12,833 nucleotides of DNA, from positions 1-12,833 of the forward strand of contig JAFTMP010000114.1 of NCBI GenBank assembly GCA_017452335.1. Direction: 5' to 3'. This stretch comes from Clostridia bacterium. Lineage in GTDB: Bacteria; Bacillota; Clostridia; Oscillospirales; CAG-272. The notes under the pieces are model-generated. The model saw only the letters and a program-made list of their open reading frames with translations, was not told the origin of the DNA and ran no database searches. This document shows, in pieces, positions 12,390 through 12,833 of this stretch. Each line of letters opens with the position of its first letter. Within the stretch, counting starts at the first letter, position 1. The translations under genes were made by a program, and so were the position numbers.

Positions 12390-12833
12390 TCAGATCTCAA
12401 ATACGATCTCGTTGCCCTTGCCGCTTGCCAGCACTTCCTTGTTGCCGGTAAGCAGGCTTGCTTCGAGGAGCTCTGCCTTGCCCTTTCTGCCCTTCTTTAA
12501 GCGGATACCCCATTCATAATCGGTGAAGCTCTTGCCCTTGGGCAGCTTTAACAGCTCGTCAAGGGGGAATGCGAAATAGCCTGTTGCCATACCGCCCTTC
12601 TTCACGCCCTCGAAGTTGAGATATTCACCCTTCTTGCGGTCGCAGAAGACGGGATGGTATTCAGCGTAGCGGAACAGTGCGGGTACGTAAGTCTTTGCCT
12701 GCGCCTTGCCCTTTTCTTTTCTGGTGAGCACCAGCATGAAGCAGTCGCGGTCGTTGGCGTTTACAGTTGCCTTCACGTAATATGCGGGCATGCCGACGTT
12801 CATATCCTTTTCCCAGTTGAGGAATGCAAACTG
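12390..12833 (-). CDS. Fourth member of the protease-lipoprotein family, C-terminal end only
   Basis: The frame is open from the window edge (12833) to the TGA at 12390-12392, so the true start lies to the right; 147 residues are visible. They match the FIYWD domain of copies 1-3: Q-F-A-F-L-N-W-E-K-D-M at the start, then N-D-R-D near an L-V-L-T-R strand, then T-G-Y-F-A-F, Y-E-W-G-I and L-L-E-A-S-L-L. The protein ends directly after this domain and lacks the trefoil-like and Ig-like tails. It is richer in Lys than its neighbours. The missing part probably holds a signal peptide and a C1A domain, by analogy only; no catalytic residue is visible. An internal ATG at 12803 is not taken as the start because homology continues upstream of it. 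Confidence 0.78.
   Translation of the reverse strand, partial: QFAFLNWEKDMNVGMPAYYVKATVNANDRDCFMLVLTRKEKGKAQAKTYVPALFRYAEYHPVFCDRKKGEYLNFEGVKKGGMATGYFAFPLDELLKLPKGKSFTDYEWGIRLKKGRKGKAELLEASLLTGNKEVLASGKGNEIVFEI

Noticed and set aside
1..12833. CRISPR array, tRNA, rRNA, insertion sequence or prophage
   Set aside because: No regularly spaced repeats, cloverleaf-like segments, transposase or phage genes were seen while reading both strands.

Overview
The window looks like a piece of a Firmicutes genome, most likely a gut-type Clostridia (Oscillospiraceae or a related group). This is an inference. It rests on the BIG2 plus BspA-type leucine-rich-repeat surface protein, the DUF3343 / class V aminotransferase pair, the strong GGAGG-type ribosome sites, two likely TTG starts, the lipoprotein signal peptides and a consensus sigma-A promoter. 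I see no rRNA, tRNA, CRISPR array, transposase or phage gene. No gene-free stretch exceeds 300 bases.

Left part, + strand (1-3308). The window opens inside a large surface protein: two BIG2 Ig-like domains, a paired-CxxC segment and nine BspA-type leucine-rich repeats. It ends at a clear terminator, whose T tract overlaps a good promoter (TTGTCA-17-TATACT). That promoter leads to a small DUF3343 protein (putative Se/S carrier-like). A cysteine-desulfurase-family PLP enzyme follows 98 bases later, with a 10-bp hairpin between them. A strong hairpin (3323-3356) lies where this enzyme converges with the genes from the right.

Right part, - strand (3380-12833). In transcription order (right to left) there are: the 3' end of a fourth family member (cut by the window edge), a complete C1A (papain-like) protease lipoprotein of 899 aa, murI (glutamate racemase), a second protease of about 903 aa starting 23 bases after murI, and a third of about 801 aa with its own consensus promoter. 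The three complete proteins share a lipoprotein signal peptide, a Ser/Thr/Pro-rich linker, a papain-like domain (Gln, Cys, His, Asn), a conserved domain marked by a F-I-Y-W-D motif that I do not recognise, a beta-trefoil-like domain and a C-terminal Ig-like tail. Two of them carry an extra trefoil-like insert. The fourth ends straight after the FIYWD-type domain.

The main point of interest is this tandem, diverged family of exported lipid-anchored proteases built around a peptidoglycan-precursor gene. In one copy (5938-8649) the catalytic Asn is replaced by Asp. The modules suggest binding and cleaving an extracellular protein or glycoprotein ligand at the cell surface, but substrate and role cannot be read from the sequence.
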